Positions 16,342 through 24,700 of a stretch of 64,000 bases of DNA are shown piece by piece. Made by a program: the position numbers and the translations under genes. The notes below the pieces were generated by a model. The model saw nothing but the letters and a program-made list of their open reading frames with translations, was not told the DNA's origin and searched no databases. Origin of the DNA: an uncultured Clostridia bacterium (GTDB taxonomy: Bacteria; Bacillota; Clostridia; TANB77; CAG-508); assembly GCA_934162535.1 (NCBI GenBank), contig CAKPJC010000007.1:1-64000 (forward strand), read 5' to 3'. Numbering within the stretch: position 1 is the stretch's first letter; each line of letters opens with the position of its first letter.

Positions 16342-17978
16342 TATCCTTTAAAATCTCCTCCTCCAAGGAATTCTTTTAATAATGAGTTTGATGGGACCAT
16401 ATTTTCTGGTATTGTTTGGAAGTATCTTAATATTTCCATAAGCCTACGTGCTTCTGCATATTCTGGTTCTTCTTTTGTTATCTCCTCTAATAATGGCATA
16501 ATCTCATTTTTTAGTACTCCTAGTTCATATATTAGTGATGTATTAAATATGCTGTCTGCTCCTTCTTGGAATGGATATATGTTGTTTTGTTCTCCTTTGT
16601 TTACATTGTTCCATGTAGCTATTGTTTGTTTTGCAGTATACCCTCTAAATTTATTGTCTCTTACAATTCTTCTTATAAGTCTTGTATCTGTTGTTGATAT
16701 TCTATTAAATGAATCCATGTTTAATACTGTTAATGCACTTATATATACTTTGTATTTTTGTTCATGTGGTATTTTTTCTGTTAATTTATCATTTAAACAA
16801 TGTATTCCTTCTATAACTAATACTTCATCTTTAGCAAGTTTTAGTTTTTTGCCATTATATCTTTTTGTTCCCTCACGGAAGTCAAATTCAGGCATTTCAA
16901 TTTCTTTTCCTTCTAATAATGCTAATAGATGTTTATTTAATAGGTCTCTGTCTATTGCTTCTAGACATTCAAAGTCATATTCGCCTTTTTCATTTTTAGG
17001 ATTATCTTTTCTTTCAACAAAATAATTGTCTACTGATATTGTTACAGGTTTTATTCCATTTAGTCTTAATTGTATTCCTAGTCTTTGTGCAAATGTTGTT
17101 TTTCCAGATGATGATGGTCCTGCAATTAATATCATTTTTACATCTTTTTTCTTTGCTATTTTATCAGCTATTTGAGATATTTTCTTTTCGTGTAATGCTT
17201 CTGAAAGTAATATTAAATCTTTTATTCTATTTTCCTTTACTGCTGTGTTTAGTCTATATACTGTTCCTACATTTAGTACTCTATATATTGTTTCATATTC
17301 TTCCATAGCCCATAATAGTTTCTTTGTTTCTTTGAATTTTGGTAGTATATTAACATTTTTACTGCTTGGGTATCTAAGTAAGAAGCCATTACCATATTTT
17401 TGTATATCAAATATTTTTGTTACTCCTGTATGTGTTGCTACAACTTCATAAAAATAGTTATAGTAGTTTCCACAATAATACATGTTTATTTCATTGTTGT
17501 CTTCAAGGTCAAATTGAAGTCTTCCTTTTGGTGTATTTGTTTTTTTGTAAAATTCTTCTGCTTCTTTTCTAGTCATCGTTCTTTTTTCTATTTTCATGTC
17601 TTTGTCAATGATTTCTTGCATTTTTGCTTTTACTTTTTGCATCATTTCTTCTGTGACTTCCATATTTTCTATTGTGCAATACATTGCATTTGATAATTGA
17701 TAGTCTACCACTATATGTGCTTTTGGATATGCTCTCCAAAATGCCATTCCCATTATGAATGTTAATGTCCTTCTATATATTTTCATACCTTCTTTTGAGT
17801 TTATATCAATTAATTCTATTTTTCCACTTTCTTCTAATGAATAGTCAAGATTTTTATATTCATTGTTAAATTTTGCTCCTACAACAGGATATTCGCTTTG
17901 TGCTATTTGTTTTTTTAATAATTCAGATATTTTTGTATTTTCTTCTGTTTGCATAATCATTTTTTTATTTTTTTCCAA
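16341..17978 (-). CDS. Nucleoside kinase (uridine-kinase-like P-loop) with N-terminal ThrRS-like region
   Basis: The 545-residue protein joins an N-terminal region like the editing-side domain of threonyl-tRNA synthetase (about 1-230, with YPKAHIVVDYQLSNAMY) to a C-terminal uridine-kinase/phosphoribulokinase-type domain (about 270-545). The Walker A loop is GPSSSGKTT at 287-295, and IEGIHCLND and RISTTDTRLIRRIVRD match the family. It probably phosphorylates a nucleoside; the substrate is not known. The start is TTG at 17978, eight bases after AAGGAGG; an ATG six codons later lacks its own site. Promoter at 18012-18040. Confidence 0.85.
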   Translation of the reverse strand: MEKNKKMIMQTEENTKISELLKKQIAQSEYPVVGAKFNNEYKNLDYSLEESGKIELIDINSKEGMKIYRRTLTFIMGMAFWRAYPKAHIVVDYQLSNAMYCTIENMEVTEEMMQKVKAKMQEIIDKDMKIEKRTMTRKEAEEFYKKTNTPKGRLQFDLEDNNEINMYYCGNYYNYFYEVVATHTGVTKIFDIQKYGNGFLLRYPSSKNVNILPKFKETKKLLWAMEEYETIYRVLNVGTVYRLNTAVKENRIKDLILLSEALHEKKISQIADKIAKKKDVKMILIAGPSSSGKTTFAQRLGIQLRLNGIKPVTISVDNYFVERKDNPKNEKGEYDFECLEAIDRDLLNKHLLALLEGKEIEMPEFDFREGTKRYNGKKLKLAKDEVLVIEGIHCLNDKLTEKIPHEQKYKVYISALTVLNMDSFNRISTTDTRLIRRIVRDNKFRGYTAKQTIATWNNVNKGEQNNIYPFQEGADSIFNTSLIYELGVLKNEIMPLLEEITKEEPEYAEARRLMEILRYFQTIPENMVPSNSLLKEFLGGGDFKG

Positions 17979-18011
17979 GTTCGTTTCCTCCTTATCTCAT
18001 TTTACTCCCTT

Positions 18012-18040
18012 ATTATACTAATATTAATTATTTTTTTCAA
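18012..18040 (-). promoter_or_regulatory. sigma-A promoter of the nucleoside kinase-RNHCP operon
   Basis: TTGAAA (18035-18040) and TATAAT (18012-18017) on the minus strand, 17 bases apart. Confidence 0.65.
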
Positions 18041-18050
18041 GTTTTATGCA

Positions 18051-18080
18051 TGAATATTTTTATTTTTTATGTGTATACTT
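18051..18080 (+). promoter_or_regulatory. Possible forespore (sigma-F/G) promoter of sspH
   Basis: TGAATA (18051-18056), 17 bases, then TATACTT (18074-18080). The same TGAATA-N17 arrangement precedes spoIVB (26660-26690), and forespore sigma factors drive both genes in Bacillus. Confidence 0.5.
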
Positions 18081-18098
18081 ATTTTAGAGGTGATTTGT

Positions 18099-18281
18099 AT
18101 GAAGTTAGATAGAGTAAAAAATATTTTAGATAATAAGGAAAAGGTTGATGTTTTTTATGATGAAAGACCCATTTGGATTCAGGGAATCAATGATAATATA
18201 GCCAAAGTAGGATTTATTGATAATTTTGAAGAACGAGATGTTTTTATTGAAGATTTATATGAGAGAAATCTTTGGAATTAA
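18099..18281 (+). CDS. sspH: H-type small acid-soluble spore protein
   Basis: This 60-residue protein aligns with the SspH family: LDRVKNILDNKEKVDVFYDERPIWIQGI matches the conserved RAKQIL...V.Y.G.PVWI frame, followed by a short acidic C-terminal strand. H-type SASPs are made in the forespore; their exact role is minor or unknown. GAGGTG precedes ATG 18099; an upstream in-frame ATG at 18069 lies in the promoter region. No terminator separates it from the promoter of the next gene. Confidence 0.88.
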   Translation: MKLDRVKNILDNKEKVDVFYDERPIWIQGINDNIAKVGFIDNFEERDVFIEDLYERNLWN

Positions 18282-18284
18282 CCT

Positions 18285-18313
18285 TTGACAAATATGAATT
18301 TTCATTATATAAT
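18285..18313 (+). promoter_or_regulatory. Perfect-consensus sigma-A promoter for the orphan gene 18380-19069
   Basis: TTGACA (18285-18290), exactly 17 bases, TATAAT (18308-18313). Both hexamers and the spacing are ideal, unusual among the other promoters in this window. Confidence 0.85.
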
Positions 18314-18379
18314 TGGTTTGTAGTTAAGTTGGACATTGTGCCACATCGTAAAAAGGATTCTTTTTAAGGAGGGAGCTTT

Positions 18380-19069
18380 ATGGCAACCATTTATAAGATG
18401 GAGGTACGCGTTTATGGAGTACGATCTGTTTTGTGTAAACAAATTCCAGCAAGTTCACTTACGGTCAAAGATACATTCCTTCGGATAAAACCGACAACAG
18501 CACGGCAAGAAAGTTTCAGGGAAGAACTTATTACCATCATTAAATCTGGTATCCAGGACTTTTATCGTCCTGTGATGGATCCTTCTGTTGTTTTCAACAG
18601 GCTTCAGTATAAAGCTGGACATCCCCCAGCAGTTGGATATTCTTACAACTGGTGGCAAAGAAAAGCAGATATGTTCATGCCAGAACATGGTAGTCGTCTT
18701 GGAACTAGGAGCGAGTATATCGCATTTCTTGGTTGCTTGATGAAGGAACTTCTGACTAAGGGTTTCTCTCTTAGTCATGTATGGCACATCATCTGTGATG
18801 ATTCAAGAAGTCTTGGTCATTATAGAAACTCTGGAGATAATCGGTCTTCATTTGAATCTACTGGTAGCCGTCAGGTTTGCGAGTTCTATGACTTGGCAAA
18901 CACAGCAAAAATCCTGTCAGAAAGTTCTGACCAGAAGTCTAACACTTTCTGGTATGCAGGTGGTGCATACTATAACTTCAGTTCCATTAACCCATTGACT
19001 GATTTTAGCAGAGGTTATTTATCGAACCATGCTAATAGTTCTGCTGTTGGTTGGATTGTACTTTCATGA
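18380..19069 (+). CDS. Orphan protein of unknown function, compositionally foreign
   Basis: I do not recognise this 229-residue protein. It has no signal peptide or membrane segment, is rich in Ser, Tyr and Trp, and its second half has a repeated-looking G-x-Y pattern (GHYRNSGDNR, WYAGGAYYNF, SRGYLSNHANSSAVGW). GC is clearly higher than in neighbours and codon choice differs. It is a one-gene unit with an ideal sigma-A promoter, AAGGAGGGAGCTTT ribosome leader and strong terminator, like the other odd gene at 4427-5302. The C-terminal half vaguely recalls short conserved proteins from candidate phyla radiation bacteria, but that is memory, not a comparison. Confidence 0.75.
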   Translation: MATIYKMEVRVYGVRSVLCKQIPASSLTVKDTFLRIKPTTARQESFREELITIIKSGIQDFYRPVMDPSVVFNRLQYKAGHPPAVGYSYNWWQRKADMFMPEHGSRLGTRSEYIAFLGCLMKELLTKGFSLSHVWHIICDDSRSLGHYRNSGDNRSSFESTGSRQVCEFYDLANTAKILSESSDQKSNTFWYAGGAYYNFSSINPLTDFSRGYLSNHANSSAVGWIVLS

Positions 19070-19105
19070 TACTTCATGAACACTGATTAGATTAGTTCTA
19101 ATCAC

Positions 19106-19145
19106 AAAAAGAGATAAAGCCTGTTCTCAGGTTTTATCTCTTTTT
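19106..19145. terminator. Terminator between the orphan gene and rpsR
   Basis: AAAAAGAGATAAA pairs with TTTATCTCTTTTT, with an inner CCTG/CAGG pair closing a 4-base loop. It sits between converging genes and can serve both. Confidence 0.9.
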
Positions 19146-19164
19146 TAGTCAAATTTACTATATT

Positions 19165-19449
19165 TTAGTCTTTTGCTGCATATGGTAATATTGCTATATG
19201 TCTAGCTCTTTTTACAGCAAGTGTTATGTCTCTTTGATGTTTTGCACATGCGCCAGTTGTTCTTCTTGGTAATATTTTACCTTTATCATTTATGAATTTT
19301 CTTAATTGTTCAGGATTTTTGTAATCTAAAACAAAGTTTTTGTCATTACATAATACGCATACTTTTTTTCTTTGTTTTCTGAACTTTGGGTTGTAATCTT
19401 CATCATAATTGTTGTTTCTATTATTTCTTTTTTTGTTCTTATCAGCCAT
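19165..19449 (-). CDS. rpsR: 30S ribosomal protein S18
   Basis: A 94-residue S18 with the conserved core CVLCNDKNFVLDYKNPEQL and GKILPRRTTGACAKHQR, a component of the small-subunit platform next to S6. The N-terminal 20 residues are Lys/Asn rich. I start it at ATG 19449 (GAGGAGGG upstream) rather than the in-frame ATG at 19467, which overlaps the ribosome site. It ends the classic rpsF-ssb-rpsR operon. Confidence 0.97.
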   Translation of the reverse strand: MADKNKKRNNRNNNYDEDYNPKFRKQRKKVCVLCNDKNFVLDYKNPEQLRKFINDKGKILPRRTTGACAKHQRDITLAVKRARHIAILPYAAKD

Positions 19450-19469
19450 TTCTAATTCCCTCCTCATTT

Positions 19470-19895
19470 TTAAAATGGTAAGTCGTCACTTGAAGAAACT
19501 TCAAAGTCTGCTCCTCCTGGCATATTTGTGCCAAATGTGTTTTCAAATGCAGTATTGCTTGCAGCTTCTCCTTCCCTTTTGCTGTCTGCAAAATATGCTT
19601 CTTCAGCTACAACTTCTGTAACATAGTGTTTTTGACCTTGGTCATCATCCCATGTTCTTGTTTGTATTCTTCCTATTATACCTACTTGTTGACCTTTTTT
19701 AAAGTATTTGCTACAAAATTCTCCTAACTTACTCCATGCAACTATGTTTATAAAGTCTGCTTGTCTTTCTTCTCCTTGTCTTACAAATCTTCTGTTTACA
19801 GCTAGTGAAAATGATGCAACTACTGTGTTATTTGTTTGTGTATATCTTACCTCTGGGTCTCTTGTTAATCTACCCATTAAAATTACTTTGTTCAT
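19470..19895 (-). CDS. ssb: Single-stranded DNA-binding protein
   Basis: The 141-residue SSB has an N-terminal OB fold (MNKVILMGRLTRDPEVRYT to about residue 105), a Gly/Asn-rich linker and the acidic tip DDLPF that docks replication and repair proteins. It coats single-stranded DNA in replication. It is the middle gene between rpsF and rpsR, the usual Firmicutes order. Confidence 0.97.
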   Translation of the reverse strand: MNKVILMGRLTRDPEVRYTQTNNTVVASFSLAVNRRFVRQGEERQADFINIVAWSKLGEFCSKYFKKGQQVGIIGRIQTRTWDDDQGQKHYVTEVVAEEAYFADSKREGEAASNTAFENTFGTNMPGGADFEVSSSDDLPF

Positions 19896-19942
19896 ATATT
19901 TATCCTCTACCTTTCTACTCTAATTAAGGCCCCTGTTCCTAA

Positions 19943-20227
19943 TTAATCTTCTTTTCTTATTGTGATGAATTTTAATACTTCATCTGTGATTCTGTAAACT
20001 CTTTCAAGTTCTTTTATTGCCTCTGGATTAGCTTCAAAGTCAAATTGGATATAATATGCTTCATTGAATTTTTTTATTTCATATGCTAGTTTCTTTTTAC
20101 CCATTTTTTTTACGTTTTCTACTTTACCATTAGCATTTATTAATCCTGTAAATTTTTCTTCTAAAGCATTTAGTCCAGCTTCATCTAAATTGGGATTAAT
20201 AATAATGATACTTTCATATTTGTTCAT
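19943..20227 (-). CDS. rpsF: 30S ribosomal protein S6
   Basis: A 94-residue S6 (MNKYESIIIINPNLDEAGLN start; KKMGKKKLAYEIKKFNEAYYIQF core). It binds S18 and 16S rRNA on the small subunit. AAGGAGGTG precedes ATG. In many bacteria the S6:S18 complex represses its own mRNA through a leader hairpin; a short hairpin does lie in the leader here. Confidence 0.97.
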   Translation of the reverse strand: MNKYESIIIINPNLDEAGLNALEEKFTGLINANGKVENVKKMGKKKLAYEIKKFNEAYYIQFDFEANPEAIKELERVYRITDEVLKFITIRKED

Positions 20228-20256
20228 TATTTTTCACCTCCTTTTGGATATAAACC

Positions 20257-20311
20257 CATGCCTTTTGCATGAGTAAGGTATTTTATAATAGTACTTTTTT
20301 CTATTATAAAA
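20257..20311 (-). promoter_or_regulatory. Inverted repeats in the rpsF leader
   Basis: CATGC-N5-GCATG (20257-20271) lies 17 bases before the ribosome site, and TTTTATAATAG-N9-CTATTATAAAA (20281-20311) lies just upstream. The first could be the S6:S18 feedback element; the second may be a promoter-overlapping palindrome. No clean -35 is seen. Evidence is structural only. Confidence 0.3.
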
Positions 20312-20318
20312 AATAAAA

Positions 20319-20338
20319 ACAAACGATTTCCCGTTTGT
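20319..20338 (-). terminator. Terminator of the tRNA-Gly transcript
   Basis: ACAAACG and CGTTTGT enclose a 6-base loop; on the minus strand a long T-rich run follows, a few bases after the second tRNA. Confidence 0.85.
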
Positions 20339-20344
20339 TTTATC

Positions 20345-20418
<74 letters not shown>

Positions 20419-20446
20419 ATGTACAACATGCTTGGGAAATTTAGTT

Positions 20447-20520
<74 letters not shown>

Positions 20521-20540
20521 ATTTCCCTTAACATTTATAA

Positions 20541-20569
20541 ATTATAGTGTATTATTCGCATTTTGTCAA
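20541..20569 (-). promoter_or_regulatory. sigma-A promoter of the tRNA-Gly pair
   Basis: TTGACA (20564-20569), 17 bases, TATAAT (20541-20546) on the minus strand: full consensus, as expected for a stable-RNA gene. Confidence 0.85.
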
Positions 20570-20687
20570 TAGATATTTGAAAATTTTTTTATTTTTTTGA
20601 AATTTTTTTTAAACTGTTTATATTTTATTTTTTTTGTGATACAATACGACAAAAGAATATATTTTTTGAGAAAGGATTTGATGTTTT

Positions 20688-20906
20688 ATGGAATTAAATA
20701 AATGTACTCGTTGTGGTGCCTTCCACACGAATTCTGGAGATGTTTGTCCAAATTGTAGTGCAAAAGATATGTTAGAGTTATCTACTTTTCAGTCATATAT
20801 TGAACAAAATGGAGTTGATAATTCTATTGATGTAATAGCATCTGAAACAGGTATTGCACAGAAAAATATAAATAGGTTTTTTGGATATCAAGATATAAAA
20901 TCGTAG
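20688..20906 (+). CDS. Small zinc-ribbon protein, YvyF/TIGR03826-like
   Basis: The 72-residue protein has CTRCGAFHTNSGDVCPNC, a four-Cys zinc ribbon, then a short helical region (VDNSIDVIASETGIAQKNINRFF) that looks like a small helix-turn-helix. This layout resembles YvyF, a small flagellar-region protein of Bacillus, but no flagellar genes are present here. AAGGA precedes ATG and an extended -10-like TGATACAAT lies 45 bases upstream. Function unknown; probably a small nucleic-acid or protein binder. Confidence 0.65.
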   Translation: MELNKCTRCGAFHTNSGDVCPNCSAKDMLELSTFQSYIEQNGVDNSIDVIASETGIAQKNINRFFGYQDIKS

Positions 20907-20911
20907 CTTTT

Positions 20912-20946
20912 AATATACTAGGAGAGTATCACTTTCCTAGTATATT
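20912..20946. repeat. Near-perfect palindrome, copy 2 of a TAGGAAAGT hairpin family
   Basis: A 16-base arm (AATATACTAGGAGAGT) and its complement (ACTTTCCTAGTATATT) around the 3-base loop ATC, with one G-T pair. Core and loop length match the copy at 15979-16009; each follows a small one-gene unit. Confidence 0.7.
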
Positions 20947-20950
20947 TAAA

Positions 20951-20994
20951 AAAGCCTTAATTATTAGATTTCGTTTCTAATAATTAGGGCCTTT
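20951..20994. terminator. Terminator between 20688 gene and the cohesin gene
   Basis: AAAGCCTTAATTATTAGA and TCTAATAATTAGGGCCTTT form a long stem with T-rich flanks; it lies at the end of the LRR-cohesin operon on the minus strand. Confidence 0.8.
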
Positions 20995-20998
20995 ATTT

Positions 20999-21742
20999 TT
21001 ATTTTATATCACTATAGCTTTTGTATTTTCTATATACTATAAATCCTACACATGCAACTGCAACAACTATGACTGCTATTGATTTCATTCCTGCATGAGG
21101 TATATCTTTTTTTGCTATTGTATTATCTTTTTTTCCACTTTCATTATCAACTTTTACAACTGTGTCATTACCTTTTGTTGTATCAGCCCCTGGTGTAGGA
21201 GTTGGTGTTGGGTCTGGGTCTGGTGTAGGAGTTGGATCTGGAGTAGGTGTTGGTGTTGGATCTGGTGTAAGAGTCCCTTCAGCAGTTATCGTTATTGATG
21301 CATCTTGTGATGTAGCAATTTGCTCTCCATCTGATGCTTCTAATTCTGAAAATACTACTCTTCCAGTTGTGTCTTTTTCAACTCCTGATTTTACTTTTAA
21401 TTTTATTGTTCCAAGTTCTTGATCTCCTGTAGCTGAAAATGCAAAATTGAATTTACCGTTTTCAGGATTTAGCACTCCTGAGCAATCACTTGACGTGATT
21501 GCTTCAAAGAAGTCTGTATCATATGTTATTACACCACCAGCAGCATTTACTGCTCCACCATCTGCATTTGTTATTCCAGATATTTTTATTGTGAATGTAA
21601 TATATTCTCCTGGTTTTGCAGATGTTTTATCTGATGTTATTGTTAGGTTTGCAGTTAATTCATCTGCTGCTTTACACACATTTGGTATAAATCCTATAAT
21701 CATAATTGATATTATTAAAATACTTACTAATAATTTTTTCAT
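20999..21742 (-). CDS. Wall-anchored protein with one cohesin-like domain
   Basis: The 247-residue protein has a signal peptide (1-25), a cohesin-type beta-sandwich (about 27-152: KTSAKPGEYITFTIKISGI, GGVITYDTDFFEAIT, GTIKLKVK), a Pro-Thr linker (about 159-185), then IPHAG (214-218), a membrane segment (about 220-236) and a basic tail. IPHAG plus that tail looks like a variant sortase sorting signal, and a class D sortase is encoded at 42127-42750. The gene starts 26 bases after the dockerin-bearing LRR gene, so it may display the LRR protein on the cell surface through a cohesin-dockerin bond. The cohesin call rests on pattern, not on a profile search. Confidence 0.7.
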   Translation of the reverse strand: MKKLLVSILIISIMIIGFIPNVCKAADELTANLTITSDKTSAKPGEYITFTIKISGITNADGGAVNAAGGVITYDTDFFEAITSSDCSGVLNPENGKFNFAFSATGDQELGTIKLKVKSGVEKDTTGRVVFSELEASDGEQIATSQDASITITAEGTLTPDPTPTPTPDPTPTPDPDPTPTPTPGADTTKGNDTVVKVDNESGKKDNTIAKKDIPHAGMKSIAVIVVAVACVGFIVYRKYKSYSDIK

Positions 21743-21768
21743 TTTCTTTTCCTCTTTCTCTTGTTTTT

Positions 21769-24700
21769 TTAAAATATATTTTGTCCTGTCGCTAGTCTTT
21801 GAAGTTTAGCTAAGTCTAGTATATTGATTTTGCCATCTTCTTTTAGGTCAGATGCTAATTTAACTAAGTCTGTTACATCTGCTTGCTTGGTTGCTCCAAC
21901 AATAATTTTTTGAAGTTTTGCAATATCAAGTACATTTGCTCTTGTATCGCCATTTAGGTCTCCATATACAACCAATGTATATTGTTTGCCATCTTCCATT
22001 TGAAGCTTGTATCCTGTTCCTATTCTTGCTGTATTAGATATTTTATTACCATTTAAGTCTTTTATCTCATATGTCATTTCATTGTCAATATTTTTTTGTA
22101 GGTCATTTACTACTGTTTCAGGTCTAATTTTGCTTATTATTAAATTGTCTTCATCAACTTTATATGTGTTTGATGTAACTATGTCTAATAGTTGTTCAAT
22201 TTCAAATGTTATTCTTGTTTCATTTTCATATGCGTCTTTTGCTATTAATATATATTTTCCTTTTTCTTTTATTAAATCTCCTGATTTATAGTTTGGAACT
22301 TCTTGTCCATCTTTTGTTAATATTACACTTGCTAGGTTTTCATCTTCTATTATTGCTGTTACTGCTTGTTGATATTTTTCTCCGTCTTTTACTCCTGTTA
22401 TTGTTGGTGGTGTTTTGTCTACTATTACTTCTAAATCAACATTTGTAATGTTTCCAACTTCATCTGATATTCTTAGAAGTTCGTTTGCACTATTTGCATA
22501 TTCTTTTGTTAATGTTAAGCCATCTTCTGAAAGTGTCCATCCTTCTAATGGTTTGATTTTTTCATCAGATTTTATTGTAACTTGTATCTTTCCACCACTA
22601 ATTAGTTCCTTTTCGACTGTACAGTTTGGTGCTGTTTTGTCTATCCAATCAACATAAGCTTCTGTTGAACCTTCAAATCCATAGTCATCTAAATATTCAA
22701 ATGTAAATGCTCCATTTTCTGTAAATGTATATGTGTCTTTTCCTTCATTGTTTATTATTGTTACATCACTTCTGTTGAATTTTATTTTTGCTGTTACATC
22801 TTGGTTCGTTTTATTTTTTGTACTATATTCAATATCTCCTTTTAGTGTTGGTGCTATTGATAATCTTGTTCCATCTGCTGTTCCACCTCTTATTGTGACT
22901 GTAGCTATATTATTCCCTAATTTGTCTGCATCTATTATTACAGAATCTTTTTCAGATGATAATGTACAATTTACCAATTCTAGCTCATCAGCTGTATATA
23001 CTTTGCTTTCTTGATCCATTGATGTTTTGAATATTTGTGGTAGCTCATATATTAGTTGTCCTTTTGCATCATCTGCCAAAACTTTTACTACTTTTTGATT
23101 TCTAATTGAAAATTCGTCTTTTATTAAGTTATATTGTATTGGTGTTATATTGTCAATTAGATTGTTATCTGCTTTTAGCTTTATTAAGTTTGACATGTTT
23201 GCTATATATGTCAAATCTTTTATCCTATTTCCTGATATATTAAGTTCCGTTAGTGATTTATCAGATATTGCTGATAAGTCTTGTATTTTATTTGAGCTTA
23301 AATCTAAGTATCTTAGGTTATTTAAGCCTGATAATTTGCTTATTTCTATTATATCATTTCCAGATATATTTAATGTTGTCAAGTTTGTTAATCCTTGTAT
23401 TGGAGTTAAGTCATTTGTTTTTGTTCCAGCCATATGTAATTGTGTTAATGTCGTAATTCTTTCTAATCCATTTATGTTCTCTACTTTGTTATTAGATATA
23501 TTAAGCTGTGTTAATGCTATTTTCTTTTTTGCATTTATTAATTCACTTACATATCTGTTTATGTTTTCTATACTTGTCATTCCTGAATTTGCTAAATCTA
23601 GTTTAACTAGTTTTGGCATTTTTGTTATACTTGCATAATTGTTATGTACTTGTGTATTTGATATATTAAGTTCTGTCATATTAACACATGGTTCTAATTC
23701 TGTTATATCTGTTATCTTGTTTCCAGAAAGATTTAGTATATTCAAGTTATAAAAGTTTGCTAATCCTCTTAAATTTGTTATTTCTGCATCTGATAATTGC
23801 AATTCTTTTGTATTTGCTATTTCTGATTGAGTTATATTTATTATTTTTGGTACTCTTTTTAAGTAGATATTCTTTTTCTGACTTACCATTTGTTCATATA
23901 AGCTTTTATATATTGCTTCATTCAAGTTTATGTCATCAAATTTTAGTGAGTCAATGCTTGTACTACTTGATGTTATTTTGTATCTCATTATACTTCCATC
24001 AGCAACTCCACCTCTTAACGTAACTGATAGTTCATCTTTGCTTGTTTTTTCTTTGTCTATTATTATATTGTAATTTCCTGGTTCTTGATATTCAGATGAT
24101 GAGTTTAATGTTACACCATATGTCTCAAATCTGTTATTATTCGAATATATTTTACTGCCTTGTCTCATACTTGCTTGTAACATTTCCGGTAAAATTATGT
24201 ATTGGTCATCTATTACATCACTTGTGCTTTTTTTTGTTTTTTGATATATAGCTATTGTAACATCCTGCCCTCTTAAACTTAAGCCATTCGTTTTATAATT
24301 TAAACCTTCTAGTGCTGATGAATTTGATATTCTGTTTTGGTCTAGGTTTAAATTTTCTATACTACTTAGTCCTGCAAATATACTTACATCAGATATGTTA
24401 TTATTGCTTAGATTTATTTGTTTTGCTGTTAGTCTTTTAATTACTTCTTCACCATTTACAGTTGTTGTTACTATAAATGAATCAATGTTGCTTATTTTGT
24501 TATTTGCTAAGTCAAGATATACTAGATTTTCTAAGTCTGTTATTCCTGCTATGTTTGATATGTCATTATTTTCCATATATAGTTCTGTTAATGTTTTTAG
24601 TACTTTTACCTTACTTATTTGTAACCCTTTTGTATTATTTAAGTTAAGTTTTTGTAAGTTTCTTAAATATGGTACTGTATCTTTTCCAACTTTTTGAGTT

